A stretch of 16,726 nt of DNA. Origin: Bacteroides sp. (GTDB lineage: Bacteria > Bacteroidota > Bacteroidia > Bacteroidales > Bacteroidaceae). The stretch covers positions 1-16,726 of the forward strand of contig NZ_JASLER010000012.1 of assembly GCF_030151085.1 (NCBI RefSeq), read 5' to 3'. Position numbers and translations under genes: made by a program. The notes below the pieces were generated by a model that worked only from the letters and a program-made list of their open reading frames with translations, ran no database searches and was not told the origin of the DNA. This document shows, in pieces, positions 1 to 8,222 of this stretch (the stretch's first letter is position 1; each line of letters begins with the position of its first letter).

Positions 1-458
1 GCACGTATGCGCTTACCGCCGGAGAATACGATCCATTCGGCAGTCAGACCGACGGAGGTCAGATTGCGGGGAGCGAGAGGGAAGACAAGTGTGTTGGCTC
101 CTATTTGGTCCAATATCCCCGAAATGAATTGGTCGTCGGGCAAGAGCTGATGTACAAAGTCTTTGGCTGGATCGGTGAATTGAGAAAGAGGTTGCTTTAC
201 TTCTATCTTTTCGGACATGTGTACAAAGGTTCCGGCTCCTTGCAGGCTGGGATACCAAAGGGCATTCAGCTTATCCCGTTCGGCACGAGCGGTTTCGATG
301 GCTTTGTCGGCTATTTGCAGGCTGCGGTTGCCGTGCTGCATCTGTTGCAGGGCGTCGGCAAAGCTGAGGGGGAGGGAAGTTTGTGCGGTTACTCCACCTG
401 TGAAAAATAGTGCGCAGATAGCAACCGGAAACACTTTCCGGCGTAATAGATTATTCAT
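1..458 (-). CDS. TolC-family outer-membrane efflux protein, N-terminal part (runs off window)
   Basis: The minus strand is open from an ATG at 458 to the window edge, giving 152 codons and no stop. The protein begins MNNLLRRKVFPVAICALFF, a typical signal peptide that probably ends near TAQ (residues 24-26). The mature part starts with LSFADALQQMQHGNRSLQIA and continues through ETARAERDKLNALWYPSLQG. This is the usual start of outer-membrane efflux (OEP/TolC) subunits: a coiled helix carrying the 'A...NP.L..A...ARAE.....YPSL' pattern. Such proteins form trimeric channels that pair with a membrane-fusion protein and an inner-membrane pump, whose genes would lie to the left. It diverges from the cobalamin genes, so a functional link to them is unlikely. 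A one-mismatch -7 box (TAAAGTTG, minus strand 524-517) is a possible promoter element, but no clean -33 box is visible. The plus-strand ORFs over this stretch are shadows. Confidence 0.85.
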   Translation of the reverse strand, partial: MNNLLRRKVFPVAICALFFTGGVTAQTSLPLSFADALQQMQHGNRSLQIADKAIETARAERDKLNALWYPSLQGAGTFVHMSEKIEVKQPLSQFTDPAKDFVHQLLPDDQFISGILDQIGANTLVFPLAPRNLTSVGLTAEWIVFSGGKRIR

Positions 459-547
459 AAGTTCGTTCGGTTTAGGAATTGTTTCAGGTAGAAACAAGAG
501 GGGAGGTGGGATTGTTCAACTTTAAATTAAATGGGAGCTTGTTACCT

Positions 548-662
548 CGTCCTAATGATGCCCTGAACGTCGCCCTAATGACGTGACGAGCCTCGCCCTA
601 ATGACGTGATGAGCCTCGCCCTAATGACGTGACGAGTCTCGCCCTAATGACGCAGGCAGTCT
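548..662. repeat. Five tandem 23-bp repeats in the divergent spacer
   Basis: Five head-to-tail units of exactly 23 bp start at 548, 571, 594, 617 and 640. Units 2-4 differ from each other at only one or two positions (core CGCCCTAATGACGTGA). The first and last are degenerate, and a decayed partial unit may follow at 663. The array occupies the spacer between the divergent efflux and cobQ genes. Repeats abut with no spacers, so this is not a CRISPR. No coding potential is visible. It could be a set of regulator-binding sites or neutral satellite DNA; the sequence does not decide. Confidence 0.9.
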
Positions 663-735
663 CTCCCTGACCTGCTGTTTGGTAACAGAATACCTAGACT
701 CATAGCATAGATTATGAAAGGTAGTTAAGGCAATA

Positions 736-767
736 CTTGTGCAGGTTTTTAGTTTACATTATCTTTG
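736..767 (+). promoter_or_regulatory. Promoter of the cobQ-cobC-cbiB block
   Basis: CTTG (736-739), a 20-bp gap and TATCTTTG (760-767) match the Bacteroides sigma-70 pattern (TTG / TAnnTTTG). Transcription would begin near 774, leaving a leader of roughly 15 nt before the ATG at 789. The spacer upstream (459-735) contains the tandem repeats but no recognisable cobalamin riboswitch: there is no GCCACTG B12-box core on either strand. Confidence 0.65.
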
Positions 768-788
768 CCGCCAGCTAAAACAAAACCA

Positions 789-2279
789 ATGGAGAAACTT
801 CATCCTATCATGTTTGCCGGTACCGGTAGCGACGTGGGCAAAAGCATTATCGCCGCCGCTTTTTGCCGCATCTTTCTGCAAGATGGTTATCGTCCTGCTC
901 CTTTCAAGGCACAGAACATGGCGCTTAATTCATTCGCTACCCCCGAAGGGCTCGAAATAGGGCGTGCACAAGCTGTTCAAGCTGAAGCGGCGGGTGTACC
1001 TTGCCATACAGATATGAACCCCTTGCTGCTGAAACCTCAAAGCGATCACACTTCGCAAGTAGTACTCAATGGGCGTCCCATAGGGAATCGTAGTGCATAC
1101 GAATATTTTCGAAAAGAAGGACGTGAGGAACTCAGGCAGGAAGTCTGCTCAGCCTTCGATCGTCTTGCTTTGCGATATAATCCTGTTGTGATGGAGGGTG
1201 CCGGCAGTATCTCCGAGATCAATCTGCGTGACACAGATCTAGTGAACATGCCTATGGCTATTCATGCCAAGGCTGATGTCATTCTGGTGGCCGACATAGA
1301 CCGTGGTGGTGTATTTGCCAGTGCTTACGGTTCTGTGATGCTGCTTCGTCCCGAAGAACGTGAACGCGTCAAAGGCATACTTATCAATAAATTCCGTGGA
1401 GATATCCGTCTCTTTGAGTCGGGTGTAAAGATGTTGGAAGAGCTGTGCGGCATTCCCGTAGTTGGCGTCGTACCCTACTATAAAGACATCTATATTGAAG
1501 AAGAAGATTCCGTAGCACTTGCTACCAAATCCGTACGGGCCGAACGTGGTAAGGTAAACGTAGCTGTTATTCTGCTGCGCCATCTCAGCAATTTTACTGA
1601 CTTCAATGTATTGGAACGTGATTCACGTGTGCATCTATTCTATACCAATAATGTGGAAGAACTGGCAAAAGCTGACATTATTTTGTTACCCGGCAGTAAG
1701 AGTACGCTCGATGACCTTTACGAATTGCGTCGTAATGGGGTAGCACAAGCTATTCTGCGTGCTCATCGTGAAGGGGCTACCGTAATGGGTATCTGTGGCG
1801 GTTATCAGATGATGGGGCAGGAAGTACTCGACCCCGATCATGTGGAAGGTGATATAGAGCGCTTGCCCGGTCTTGGGTTATTGCCTATTAGTACGCAGAT
1901 GATGGGAGAAAAGGTGACGAGGCAAGTAAGATTCCGATTGAAAGAAGAATTAGGAATGATGACAGGCTATGAAATACACATGGGCACCACCGTCCCTATA
2001 GAAGATACTCCCGCATCTCCCTTAAATATACTCGAAGATGGGAGTACTGACGGTTACTTTGTGGATTCTACCTGTATGGGTACTTACATCCACGGTATAC
2101 TTGATAATCCGCAATTTGTAGATTTCCTTCTCCGACCTTTTGCCGACAAATTGTCTGAGACACCGGAAACTTTCGATTACTATCGCTTTAAAGAAGAACA
2201 ATATGACAAGCTTGCCCAGCACGTGCGCAAACATGTGAATATACCGCTTATCTATCAAATACTTACAGAAAAATCATGA
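789..2279 (+). CDS. cobQ: Cobyric acid synthase (adenosylcobyrate a,c-diamide amidotransferase)
   Basis: This cytoplasmic enzyme (CobQ/CbiP) makes four ATP- and glutamine-dependent amidations (side chains b, d, e, g) to give adenosylcobyric acid. The N-terminal part is a dethiobiotin-synthetase-like ATPase with P-loop GTGSDVGKS at residues 11-19, followed by FKAQNMALNSF and VMEGAGSISEINL. The C-terminal part is a class-I glutaminase-like domain with the nucleophile in GICGGYQMMG (Cys336) and the histidine in GTYIHGILDN (His435). At 496 aa it is of normal length. I chose the ATG at 789. An in-frame TTG at 765 lies inside the promoter -7 box, so it cannot be on the transcript. The stop overlaps the next start (ATGA at 2276-2279), indicating translational coupling. 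Identification is firm. Confidence 0.97.
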   Translation: MEKLHPIMFAGTGSDVGKSIIAAAFCRIFLQDGYRPAPFKAQNMALNSFATPEGLEIGRAQAVQAEAAGVPCHTDMNPLLLKPQSDHTSQVVLNGRPIGNRSAYEYFRKEGREELRQEVCSAFDRLALRYNPVVMEGAGSISEINLRDTDLVNMPMAIHAKADVILVADIDRGGVFASAYGSVMLLRPEERERVKGILINKFRGDIRLFESGVKMLEELCGIPVVGVVPYYKDIYIEEEDSVALATKSVRAERGKVNVAVILLRHLSNFTDFNVLERDSRVHLFYTNNVEELAKADIILLPGSKSTLDDLYELRRNGVAQAILRAHREGATVMGICGGYQMMGQEVLDPDHVEGDIERLPGLGLLPISTQMMGEKVTRQVRFRLKEELGMMTGYEIHMGTTVPIEDTPASPLNILEDGSTDGYFVDSTCMGTYIHGILDNPQFVDFLLRPFADKLSETPETFDYYRFKEEQYDKLAQHVRKHVNIPLIYQILTEKS

Positions 2280-3307
2280 TTGAAGGACACGGAGACGACT
2301 CCTATAAATATAATCACCCGATAACGGCGAATTTCAGTTCCAATGTCTATAGCAAAGTGGATCTTTCTGATCTGAAAGCACATTTGTGCGCCCGGATCGA
2401 AGGCATTGGGAATTATCCCGAACCTGAACCCTACACACTCGAAGCTCACCTTGCACGCCGCCATCATCTGCCAGCCGATGCCGTATGCGTGACGAATGGG
2501 GCGACTGAAGCTATTTATCTTATAGCACAGACTTTCCGAGGTACCAATACTGCCATTGTGCAGCCTACATTCAGCGAATATGCCGATGCCTGCCGCATAC
2601 ATGGACATAAGGTTACTTCCTTATACCAACTTCCCACAGAAAAAGAAAGATTCCTTCTACCAGAAGAGGTGCGAATGCTTTGGCTCTGTAATCCGAATAA
2701 TCCGACGGGAATAGTCATTGATAAAGCGTATCTTACTGAACTTATCAAACGTAATTCGCAGGTATGCTTCATCTTAGACCAGTCTTATGAATATTTCACC
2801 TTACGCCCTTTGTTTTCTCCTGCCGAAGCAGCGGAATTTCCCAACGTATTGTTATTGCACTCCATGACAAAGCGCTATGCTGTTCCTGGGTTGCGTTTGG
2901 GCTATATAACCGGTGACGGGGGATTACTGAAACGTTTACGTTCCCATCGTATGCCTTGGTCGGTAAATCAACTTGCCATTGAAGCAGGGCTTCATCTGCT
3001 GGAACACGATGTTCCCAATCCTTTGGATGTCCCCGCCTATTTGCAGGAAACAGCACGTCTGCGTACCGTCCTCCAATCTCTCGGCGGACTCGAAGTATGG
3101 GCTACCGAAACACATTTCATGCTGGTACGTCTTCGTTTTGGCAAAGCTTCCGCATTGAAAGAATATCTTGCCGGAGAACATGGCATTCTCATACGCGATG
3201 CTTCCAACTTCGACGGTCTTGACGAGCATTTCTTCCGCATAGCCACGCAAACGAGCGAGGAAAATGACAGGCTTGTGGAAGCAATAAAACAATGGATGAT
3301 GATTTGA
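2276..3307 (+). CDS. cobC: L-threonine-O-3-phosphate decarboxylase (PLP enzyme, Salmonella CobD type)
   Basis: This is a fold-type I PLP enzyme of the aminotransferase class I/II family, 343 aa. It resembles histidinol-phosphate aminotransferase but is placed in the cobalamin pathway by context. It decarboxylates threonine phosphate to (R)-1-amino-2-propanol phosphate, the linker of the nucleotide loop. Visible motifs are VTNGATEAIYLIAQT (cofactor phosphate binding), NPNNPTG at 139-145, Asp168 and Tyr171 in LDQSYEYF, the Schiff-base Lys199 in SMTKRYAVPGLRLGY, and RIATQT near the C-terminus. It overlaps cobQ by 4 bp, and CbiB, which uses its product, follows. Naming differs between systems (CobD in Salmonella, CobC in Pseudomonas), so the function matters more than the symbol. 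A true histidinol-phosphate aminotransferase is unlikely because no his genes adjoin. Confidence 0.9.
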   Translation: MIEGHGDDSYKYNHPITANFSSNVYSKVDLSDLKAHLCARIEGIGNYPEPEPYTLEAHLARRHHLPADAVCVTNGATEAIYLIAQTFRGTNTAIVQPTFSEYADACRIHGHKVTSLYQLPTEKERFLLPEEVRMLWLCNPNNPTGIVIDKAYLTELIKRNSQVCFILDQSYEYFTLRPLFSPAEAAEFPNVLLLHSMTKRYAVPGLRLGYITGDGGLLKRLRSHRMPWSVNQLAIEAGLHLLEHDVPNPLDVPAYLQETARLRTVLQSLGGLEVWATETHFMLVRLRFGKASALKEYLAGEHGILIRDASNFDGLDEHFFRIATQTSEENDRLVEAIKQWMMI

Positions 3308-3324
3308 GTGAAGAGTTAATTAAG

Positions 3325-4290
3325 ATGGAAAATATATTCATACTCTTAGGCATTGCCTTTAATTTAAACCTCCCCTTACTGACTGCTTGGCTGCTCGATC
3401 ATTGGTTGGGTGATCCGCTTTGGATGCCCCATCCCGTAGTAGCTTTCGGTAAAGCGATCTCTTTTTGTGAGCATCGGTTGAACAAGGGGAACGGGCGTTT
3501 CATTAAAGGTACACTGATGACCGTCGTGCTTGTTGCCGGTATTTATTTGATTACTTTCTTCCTCCTTCGATGGGCTGCATTCTTTTCCCCGGGATTACTC
3601 CTGACCCTACAGATTCTTTTGATATTCTATTGTTTGGCGGGAACTACATTGGTTCGTGAGGTTCGCGAGGTTTTTAAAGCTGTTGACCGTTCTTTGGAAG
3701 AAGGCAGAAAGCAGGTAGCCCGTATTGTAGGACGCGATACTTCCGGATTATCTGCACAAGAAGTGCGTACCGCTGCTTTAGAAACATTAGCCGAGAATCT
3801 TAGCGACGGGGTGATAGCACCTTTGTTCTGGTATCTTTTATTGGGAGTTCCGGGTATGCTTGCCTATAAAATGGTGAATACGTTGGACTCGATGATAGGA
3901 TATAAAAACGAACGATATCGTAAATTCGGCTGTTTTGCTGCTCGTCTGGATGATGTTGCTAATTATATTCCTGCCCGCCTGACGGCATTTCTTATGGTGT
4001 TGGCTTCGGGACGTCTTTCGCTGCTCGCATTTGTCGGCAAGTATGGAAATCAGCATGCCAGCCCTAATTCCGGTTATCCTGAAGCGGCTCTTGCAGGGAT
4101 TCTGAATTGTCGTTTCGGAGGTCCGCATAATTATTTTGGAGAGGAAGTATGGAAACCTTATATCGGCTGTAATGATCGGCTTCTGAATACTGAAGATATG
4201 CGTATTTCTGTTCATATCAATCGACGTGCAGAGTGGTTGATGGTCGTATTGGTAATTTTAACAGCAACATTGTCTTCATCTTACTTTTAA
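3325..4290 (+). CDS. cbiB: Adenosylcobinamide-phosphate synthase (CbiB/CobD family membrane protein)
   Basis: This integral membrane enzyme joins adenosylcobyric acid to aminopropanol (phosphate), producing adenosylcobinamide (phosphate). From the ATG at 3325 it has 321 aa, the normal family length. Family signatures are LLDHWLGDPLWMPHPV near residues 23-38 and a long conserved stretch from about residue 157 (ENLSDGVIAPLFWY, then NTLDSMIGYKNERY and FGCFAARLDDVANY, PARLTA). Several hydrophobic segments are evident, including one at the C-terminus. An earlier in-frame ATG at 3292 would overlap the end of the decarboxylase gene and add an acidic, poorly family-like extension MDDDLSEELIK. I prefer 3325 but cannot exclude 3292. 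It is the last cobalamin gene of this block. No hairpin terminator is visible before the kinase promoter, so read-through is possible. Confidence 0.93.
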   Translation: MENIFILLGIAFNLNLPLLTAWLLDHWLGDPLWMPHPVVAFGKAISFCEHRLNKGNGRFIKGTLMTVVLVAGIYLITFFLLRWAAFFSPGLLLTLQILLIFYCLAGTTLVREVREVFKAVDRSLEEGRKQVARIVGRDTSGLSAQEVRTAALETLAENLSDGVIAPLFWYLLLGVPGMLAYKMVNTLDSMIGYKNERYRKFGCFAARLDDVANYIPARLTAFLMVLASGRLSLLAFVGKYGNQHASPNSGYPEAALAGILNCRFGGPHNYFGEEVWKPYIGCNDRLLNTEDMRISVHINRRAEWLMVVLVILTATLSSSYF

Positions 4291-4313
4291 AACGTTGTTA
4301 TTCTAACTATTTC

Positions 4314-4344
4314 TTTGCTCGTTCGAAAGAATGTAATATATTTG
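4314..4344 (+). promoter_or_regulatory. Promoter of the sensor-kinase pair
   Basis: A perfect TTTG (4314-4317), 19-bp gap and perfect TATATTTG (4337-4344) form one of the cleanest Bacteroides promoters in the window. Transcription would start near 4351, about 40 nt before the ATG at 4391. A short dyad, TTCTTT (4311-4316) with AAAGAA (4326-4331), overlaps the -33 box and could be an operator, though 6 bp is short. This promoter lets the two kinases be expressed independently of cobQ-cbiB. Confidence 0.75.
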
Positions 4345-4390
4345 TAACATTGAATAGCAAGAAATTGCATAGGACAACTCAATATATTAC

Positions 4391-6262
4391 ATGAGGAAAT
4401 TATTAAAATACATATTATATTTCCTATTTTGTGCCGGAAACACTTTCCTTCTTTTGGCAGAAGACAAAGAAGATTCGCTGAGAAAATATGATGCAAGCGT
4501 TGTGGAAGAAGTAATATCCTTATTTCATACCAGCCTTGGATTTGATTATTTGACCAAAGAAGAAAGCGATTCACTGAATATTGCCGGATTATTGACTTTT
4601 TTGGATGATTCCAAGCAGTACAAGTCTTATTTTGAATTCGAAAGGATACTCATTAAATCTTACCTTTTTCGTGGAGAAGTACGTATGGCTATTGCACAGA
4701 GCGAACAGATGTACTCTAAATCACGAGTTTTATCATATCCGTTAGGTGATGCTCTTGCTTTAAATGCTTTGGGAGAAGTTTATACCTATACAGGTAGGTA
4801 TAAGGAAGCCGGTATTGCATACGAAAGAGCTTTGGACATACTGGATAGAATGAAAGGAGAGGATGTGCACATTCGGATGTTATTGGTGGAATTGATTAAT
4901 TATAAAATCCTTATACAGGATAAAGGTGCTGCCGGTCACTATATCTCACGGTTGAATTCTTATCCCGAAAATCAGATTTCAGTGCAAGAATTGGCTATAC
5001 GGCATATCACGAATGCCCAATATCAACTGTTTCGGAATAATGTGGAAGCTGCACGCCAGCACCTTAACCAAATAGAAAAGATAAGAATGCAACTGATACC
5101 TGGTATTCAGCAATTTCTTTTTATTGTAAATGCGCGGTATCTGGTAGCAATTGAAGATTTCGAAAAGGCATTGGAGGAATACGATAAGTTTTTGCAAACG
5201 GAATATTCTCAAGGCGACCAAAATATTTATAAAGAAACCCTGCATGAAAGAGCTGATTTGTTGGTGAAAATGGGGCGAAAGGAAGATGCTTATAAACAAT
5301 TAGGAAAACTGTTCTCGTTCATTAAATCTTCTTTTGACAAAAACTACCCCAAAGAAATAGAGCAACTCAGTACTCGTTTTCAGGCAGACCAGTTAGCTTA
5401 TCAAAATGAACATGACCGCCTTGTTTCCATGCGTTTTTATTTGGCTGGTATAGTTTTATGTTCGATACTTCTAATATTGTTCCTCTTTCTCAGTTGGAAG
5501 AAGATATTCTATCTCAGACGTTCAGTTCAACGTCAGGAAGCAATGAAACTAAAGGCAAAGTCTGCGATACAACGCAAGAATTTATTTCTTTCTAATATGA
5601 GTCACGAGGTTCGTACACCCTTGAATGCTATTGTTGGTTTTTCAGCTGTATTGACGTCGGACGATGAGACTTTTGATGATGAATCCCGTCAGGAGTTTTG
5701 TGAAATTATTAAAGTGAATTCTTTCCAGTTATTGAAATTGATTAATGATATTCTGGATTTCTCGGATTTTGAAAATGATAATATTACTTTCCATATTCAG
5801 CCCTACGATGCAGTGAAACTTTGTAATGAGGTTGTCGAGACAGTAGTTGCTTCCCGTAAATTGCAGGTGGAAATGCGCTTTGATACTGAATTGACGGAAT
5901 TGATGATAGATACTGATGATACACGTCTTCGGCAAGTACTGATCAATTTATTGGTGAATGCTACTAAATTTACAGAGAAAGGTTCTATTATCCTGAATTT
6001 GAAACTGACGGATAATGATACAGCACTATTTTCAGTAACAGATACTGGTTGTGGTGTTCCATTGGAAAAGCAACAATTAATTTTCGAACGGTTTGAGAAA
6101 TTAAATGATTTTGTGCAAGGAACTGGATTGGGGCTTTCTATTTGCCGATTGATTGTAGATTATATGAATGGTAAGATATGGGTGGACAATCAATATAAAG
6201 ACGGTGCACGTTTCTGTTTTACTCATCCTTTGAAGCATAACTCTGAAAACCCTCAAACATAG
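4391..6262 (+). CDS. TPR-containing membrane sensor histidine kinase (intact catalytic core)
   Basis: A 623-aa kinase with an N-terminal signal or anchor (hydrophobic residues 4-22), a periplasmic region containing TPR-like helical repeats (clearest near 120-153, ALNALGEVYTYTGRYKEAG), and one membrane span at about 347-370. The cytoplasmic part has a HisKA dimerisation domain with phosphoacceptor His405 (NMSHEVRTPLNAIVGF). The HATPase_c domain has all its boxes: N box around Asn523 (INLLVNATKF), G1 DTGCGVP, F box ERFEKL and G2 GTGLGLS. No receiver or DNA-binding domain is fused, so a separate response regulator encoded elsewhere is needed. Its ligand is unknown. Position between the two cobalamin blocks suggests but does not prove a link to B12. 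The next gene starts 4 bp after its stop, so the two are co-translated. Confidence 0.93.
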   Translation: MRKLLKYILYFLFCAGNTFLLLAEDKEDSLRKYDASVVEEVISLFHTSLGFDYLTKEESDSLNIAGLLTFLDDSKQYKSYFEFERILIKSYLFRGEVRMAIAQSEQMYSKSRVLSYPLGDALALNALGEVYTYTGRYKEAGIAYERALDILDRMKGEDVHIRMLLVELINYKILIQDKGAAGHYISRLNSYPENQISVQELAIRHITNAQYQLFRNNVEAARQHLNQIEKIRMQLIPGIQQFLFIVNARYLVAIEDFEKALEEYDKFLQTEYSQGDQNIYKETLHERADLLVKMGRKEDAYKQLGKLFSFIKSSFDKNYPKEIEQLSTRFQADQLAYQNEHDRLVSMRFYLAGIVLCSILLILFLFLSWKKIFYLRRSVQRQEAMKLKAKSAIQRKNLFLSNMSHEVRTPLNAIVGFSAVLTSDDETFDDESRQEFCEIIKVNSFQLLKLINDILDFSDFENDNITFHIQPYDAVKLCNEVVETVVASRKLQVEMRFDTELTELMIDTDDTRLRQVLINLLVNATKFTEKGSIILNLKLTDNDTALFSVTDTGCGVPLEKQQLIFERFEKLNDFVQGTGLGLSICRLIVDYMNGKIWVDNQYKDGARFCFTHPLKHNSENPQT

Positions 6263-6266
6263 CCAT

Positions 6267-8222
6267 ATGAAACGGATAATACTTATCATAGTCGGTATGC
6301 TTTGTGGATATTTTAGTCCGCTAATAGCTGTGGATATCAATGCCGGTCGGTATCAAGACAGTATCTTGAAGGTGGTGGATGCTTTACCACCCAGTTTGGT
6401 GAGGTTGGCATATCTAAAAAACATTGCTTATAAGCATCAATATGAACCTTATAATATGACTTTTGCAACGCGCTTATATCAAGAAGGGCAGCGGCAGAAT
6501 AATGTGCTTTACGAAAATCTAGGGGCCTATTATTTAGCTATATGCTATGATAAAAAGCACGATGCGGATAGTTTGTCTTATTGGGTGGATATTTTGGAAA
6601 ATTTTGCTCCTCAAGTTGGTAATTATGATTATTATCTGGAAGAGAAAGCTGCTATAAGTCGCGCTCTTGCTTCAAAACGACAAGTAGAAAAGGCGATTTA
6701 TATAGCAAAGGAGACTCTGAAAGAGTCTATTAAATATAAAAGTAATAACGGAAAGATAGCTGCCTATAACAGCTTGGGCTGTGCATATTCAGTATCAAGT
6801 CGTTCTAATGAAGCGTTGGATATTTTCTTGAAAGCTTATAAAAGCTTCTCTCCTCAGACAAAAACAAGTTTAAAAGTGGATATCCTTTCGCGTATTTCTC
6901 AAGTTTATGGGAATGCCGGATATGATAGTTTGAAATTACCGTATTTAATAGAAATGGATTCCACTTTGCAAACTGTAATTTCTAAAGAACCCAATTGTCG
7001 GAAAAACTGGACTAACTTTGAAGTTGATTGTGAGATAAAGTATATTCTGCACTTCATGAACCGTAAGAATTTTGCAATGGCTCAAGAGCATATTGAGAAA
7101 GCTAAAAAGTTATTGGATTCACATGTTGATCCAGTCTTTTGGCTGAATGTACAGCTGGTTCAGCTTCAGTATTATGCTAAAACCTGTGAGTATGACAAAA
7201 GTATTGCTTTGGTAAACGAGGTGATTCCTACGGTTTTGCAGAATCATGTAACTGTATTTGCTACGCTTATCAATTACAAAGCGAGTACCCAATACGAAAA
7301 AGGGGATTTGGATGGGGCAATCGAGACGCTTCATTATCTGATTAACAAGCAAGATTCTTTGAATAGTGCTTTCTCTACCAGTCAGTTGGAACAAGTAAAA
7401 GATATCTATCATATTGACGAACTTTTGCAGGAAAAGCAGAAGATTCAAGATACCAATTACGGTAGAGGATGTGTGATTCTTATTATCCTGATACTGTTAA
7501 TGCTAATATTTTATATATATACGCGCATCCTTTCCAGGAAGATATCTATTGCTGAAAAGATGACAGTAGAAGCTGCTTTACAGGCCGAAGAGGAGAATAG
7601 AACTAAAGATCGTTTAAAATCAGAAATAAGTCATGATATCCGTACTCCATTGAATGCTGTGGTTGGTTTTGCCGAGCTATTAACCGAATCGAAAGAATTG
7701 GATCAGGATACTAAAAAAGAGTATGGCCAGATTATCCAGACCAATGCCGAAAATCTTTTGGAATATATTAATAGTATTCTGGAATTATCCCGTTTGGAGT
7801 CCGGTAAAATCCAATACGAAAGAACCGAATGTGATATAATTCAGTTATGTCGTCAAGTAATAACAGCAATCAATGCGAAGGAAGATTCTAAAGTATCAGT
7901 TATTTTACAAACAGAAGTTGAAAGTTTGCAGGTACAAACTGATAAGCAGTGGTTTGAGTCCTTACTTACCAGCCTTTTAACACCTGTAGAGAATGATGAG
8001 GAATATTATCAACCAATTGTTTGTGTAAACTATGATCATATAAAATCCATCCTCTGCTTTGATGTCTTAAATGCTCCATTGGCAAAAGCCCGTTTTGAGA
8101 ATAAAACGAGCTTGATTCGGCATGAGATCAATGCTCACTTTGTGCATTCTTCCGGAGGCATTTATAAAGTACAGGCTGAAGCGGAGGAAGGACCTATTAT
8201 TTCGTTTACAATTCCATTATAA
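6267..8222 (+). CDS. TPR-containing sensor histidine kinase homologue with degenerate ATP-binding domain
   Basis: A 651-aa paralogue of the preceding gene with the same layout: signal peptide (residues 1-22), helical TPR-like periplasmic region (clear repeat near 161-195, AAYNSLGCAYSVSSRSNEAL), a membrane span at about 398-421, and a HisKA domain with His456 in EISHDIRTPLNAVVGF. The C-terminal domain keeps the HATPase-like length but not its motifs. The N-box asparagines are replaced (LLTSLLTPV, threonines at 568 and 572). The position of G1 reads FDVLNAPLA instead of DTGxG, and no GTGLGLS-like G2 box exists. There is no frameshift or stop. It therefore appears to be a maintained pseudokinase that could accept phosphate from, or heterodimerise with, the upstream kinase. 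The stop overlaps the convergent phosphatase gene by 6 bp. Confidence 0.88.
   Translation: MKRIILIIVGMLCGYFSPLIAVDINAGRYQDSILKVVDALPPSLVRLAYLKNIAYKHQYEPYNMTFATRLYQEGQRQNNVLYENLGAYYLAICYDKKHDADSLSYWVDILENFAPQVGNYDYYLEEKAAISRALASKRQVEKAIYIAKETLKESIKYKSNNGKIAAYNSLGCAYSVSSRSNEALDIFLKAYKSFSPQTKTSLKVDILSRISQVYGNAGYDSLKLPYLIEMDSTLQTVISKEPNCRKNWTNFEVDCEIKYILHFMNRKNFAMAQEHIEKAKKLLDSHVDPVFWLNVQLVQLQYYAKTCEYDKSIALVNEVIPTVLQNHVTVFATLINYKASTQYEKGDLDGAIETLHYLINKQDSLNSAFSTSQLEQVKDIYHIDELLQEKQKIQDTNYGRGCVILIILILLMLIFYIYTRILSRKISIAEKMTVEAALQAEEENRTKDRLKSEISHDIRTPLNAVVGFAELLTESKELDQDTKKEYGQIIQTNAENLLEYINSILELSRLESGKIQYERTECDIIQLCRQVITAINAKEDSKVSVILQTEVESLQVQTDKQWFESLLTSLLTPVENDEEYYQPIVCVNYDHIKSILCFDVLNAPLAKARFENKTSLIRHEINAHFVHSSGGIYKVQAEAEEGPIISFTIPL

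Noticed and set aside
105..525. Plus-strand ORFs of about 100 aa near the left edge
   Set aside because: They are antisense to the TolC-family frame, which has a signal peptide and family-like sequence; the plus-strand products resemble nothing.
548..662. Possible CRISPR array
   Set aside because: The repeats abut with no spacers between units, unit length is constant at 23 bp, and no cas gene is present.
459..788. Possible cobalamin riboswitch upstream of cobQ
   Set aside because: No GCCACTG B12-box core or recognisable riboswitch layout was seen, and the promoter leaves a leader of only about 15 nt. A covariance-model search was not possible here.
765..788. TTG start extending cobyric acid synthase by 8 residues
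   Set aside because: The TTG lies inside the promoter -7 box, so it would not be transcribed; the ATG at 789 gives the family N-terminus.
2936..3292. Several minus-strand ORFs opposite cobC and cbiB
   Set aside because: They are antisense shadows of well-supported enzymes with catalytic motifs.
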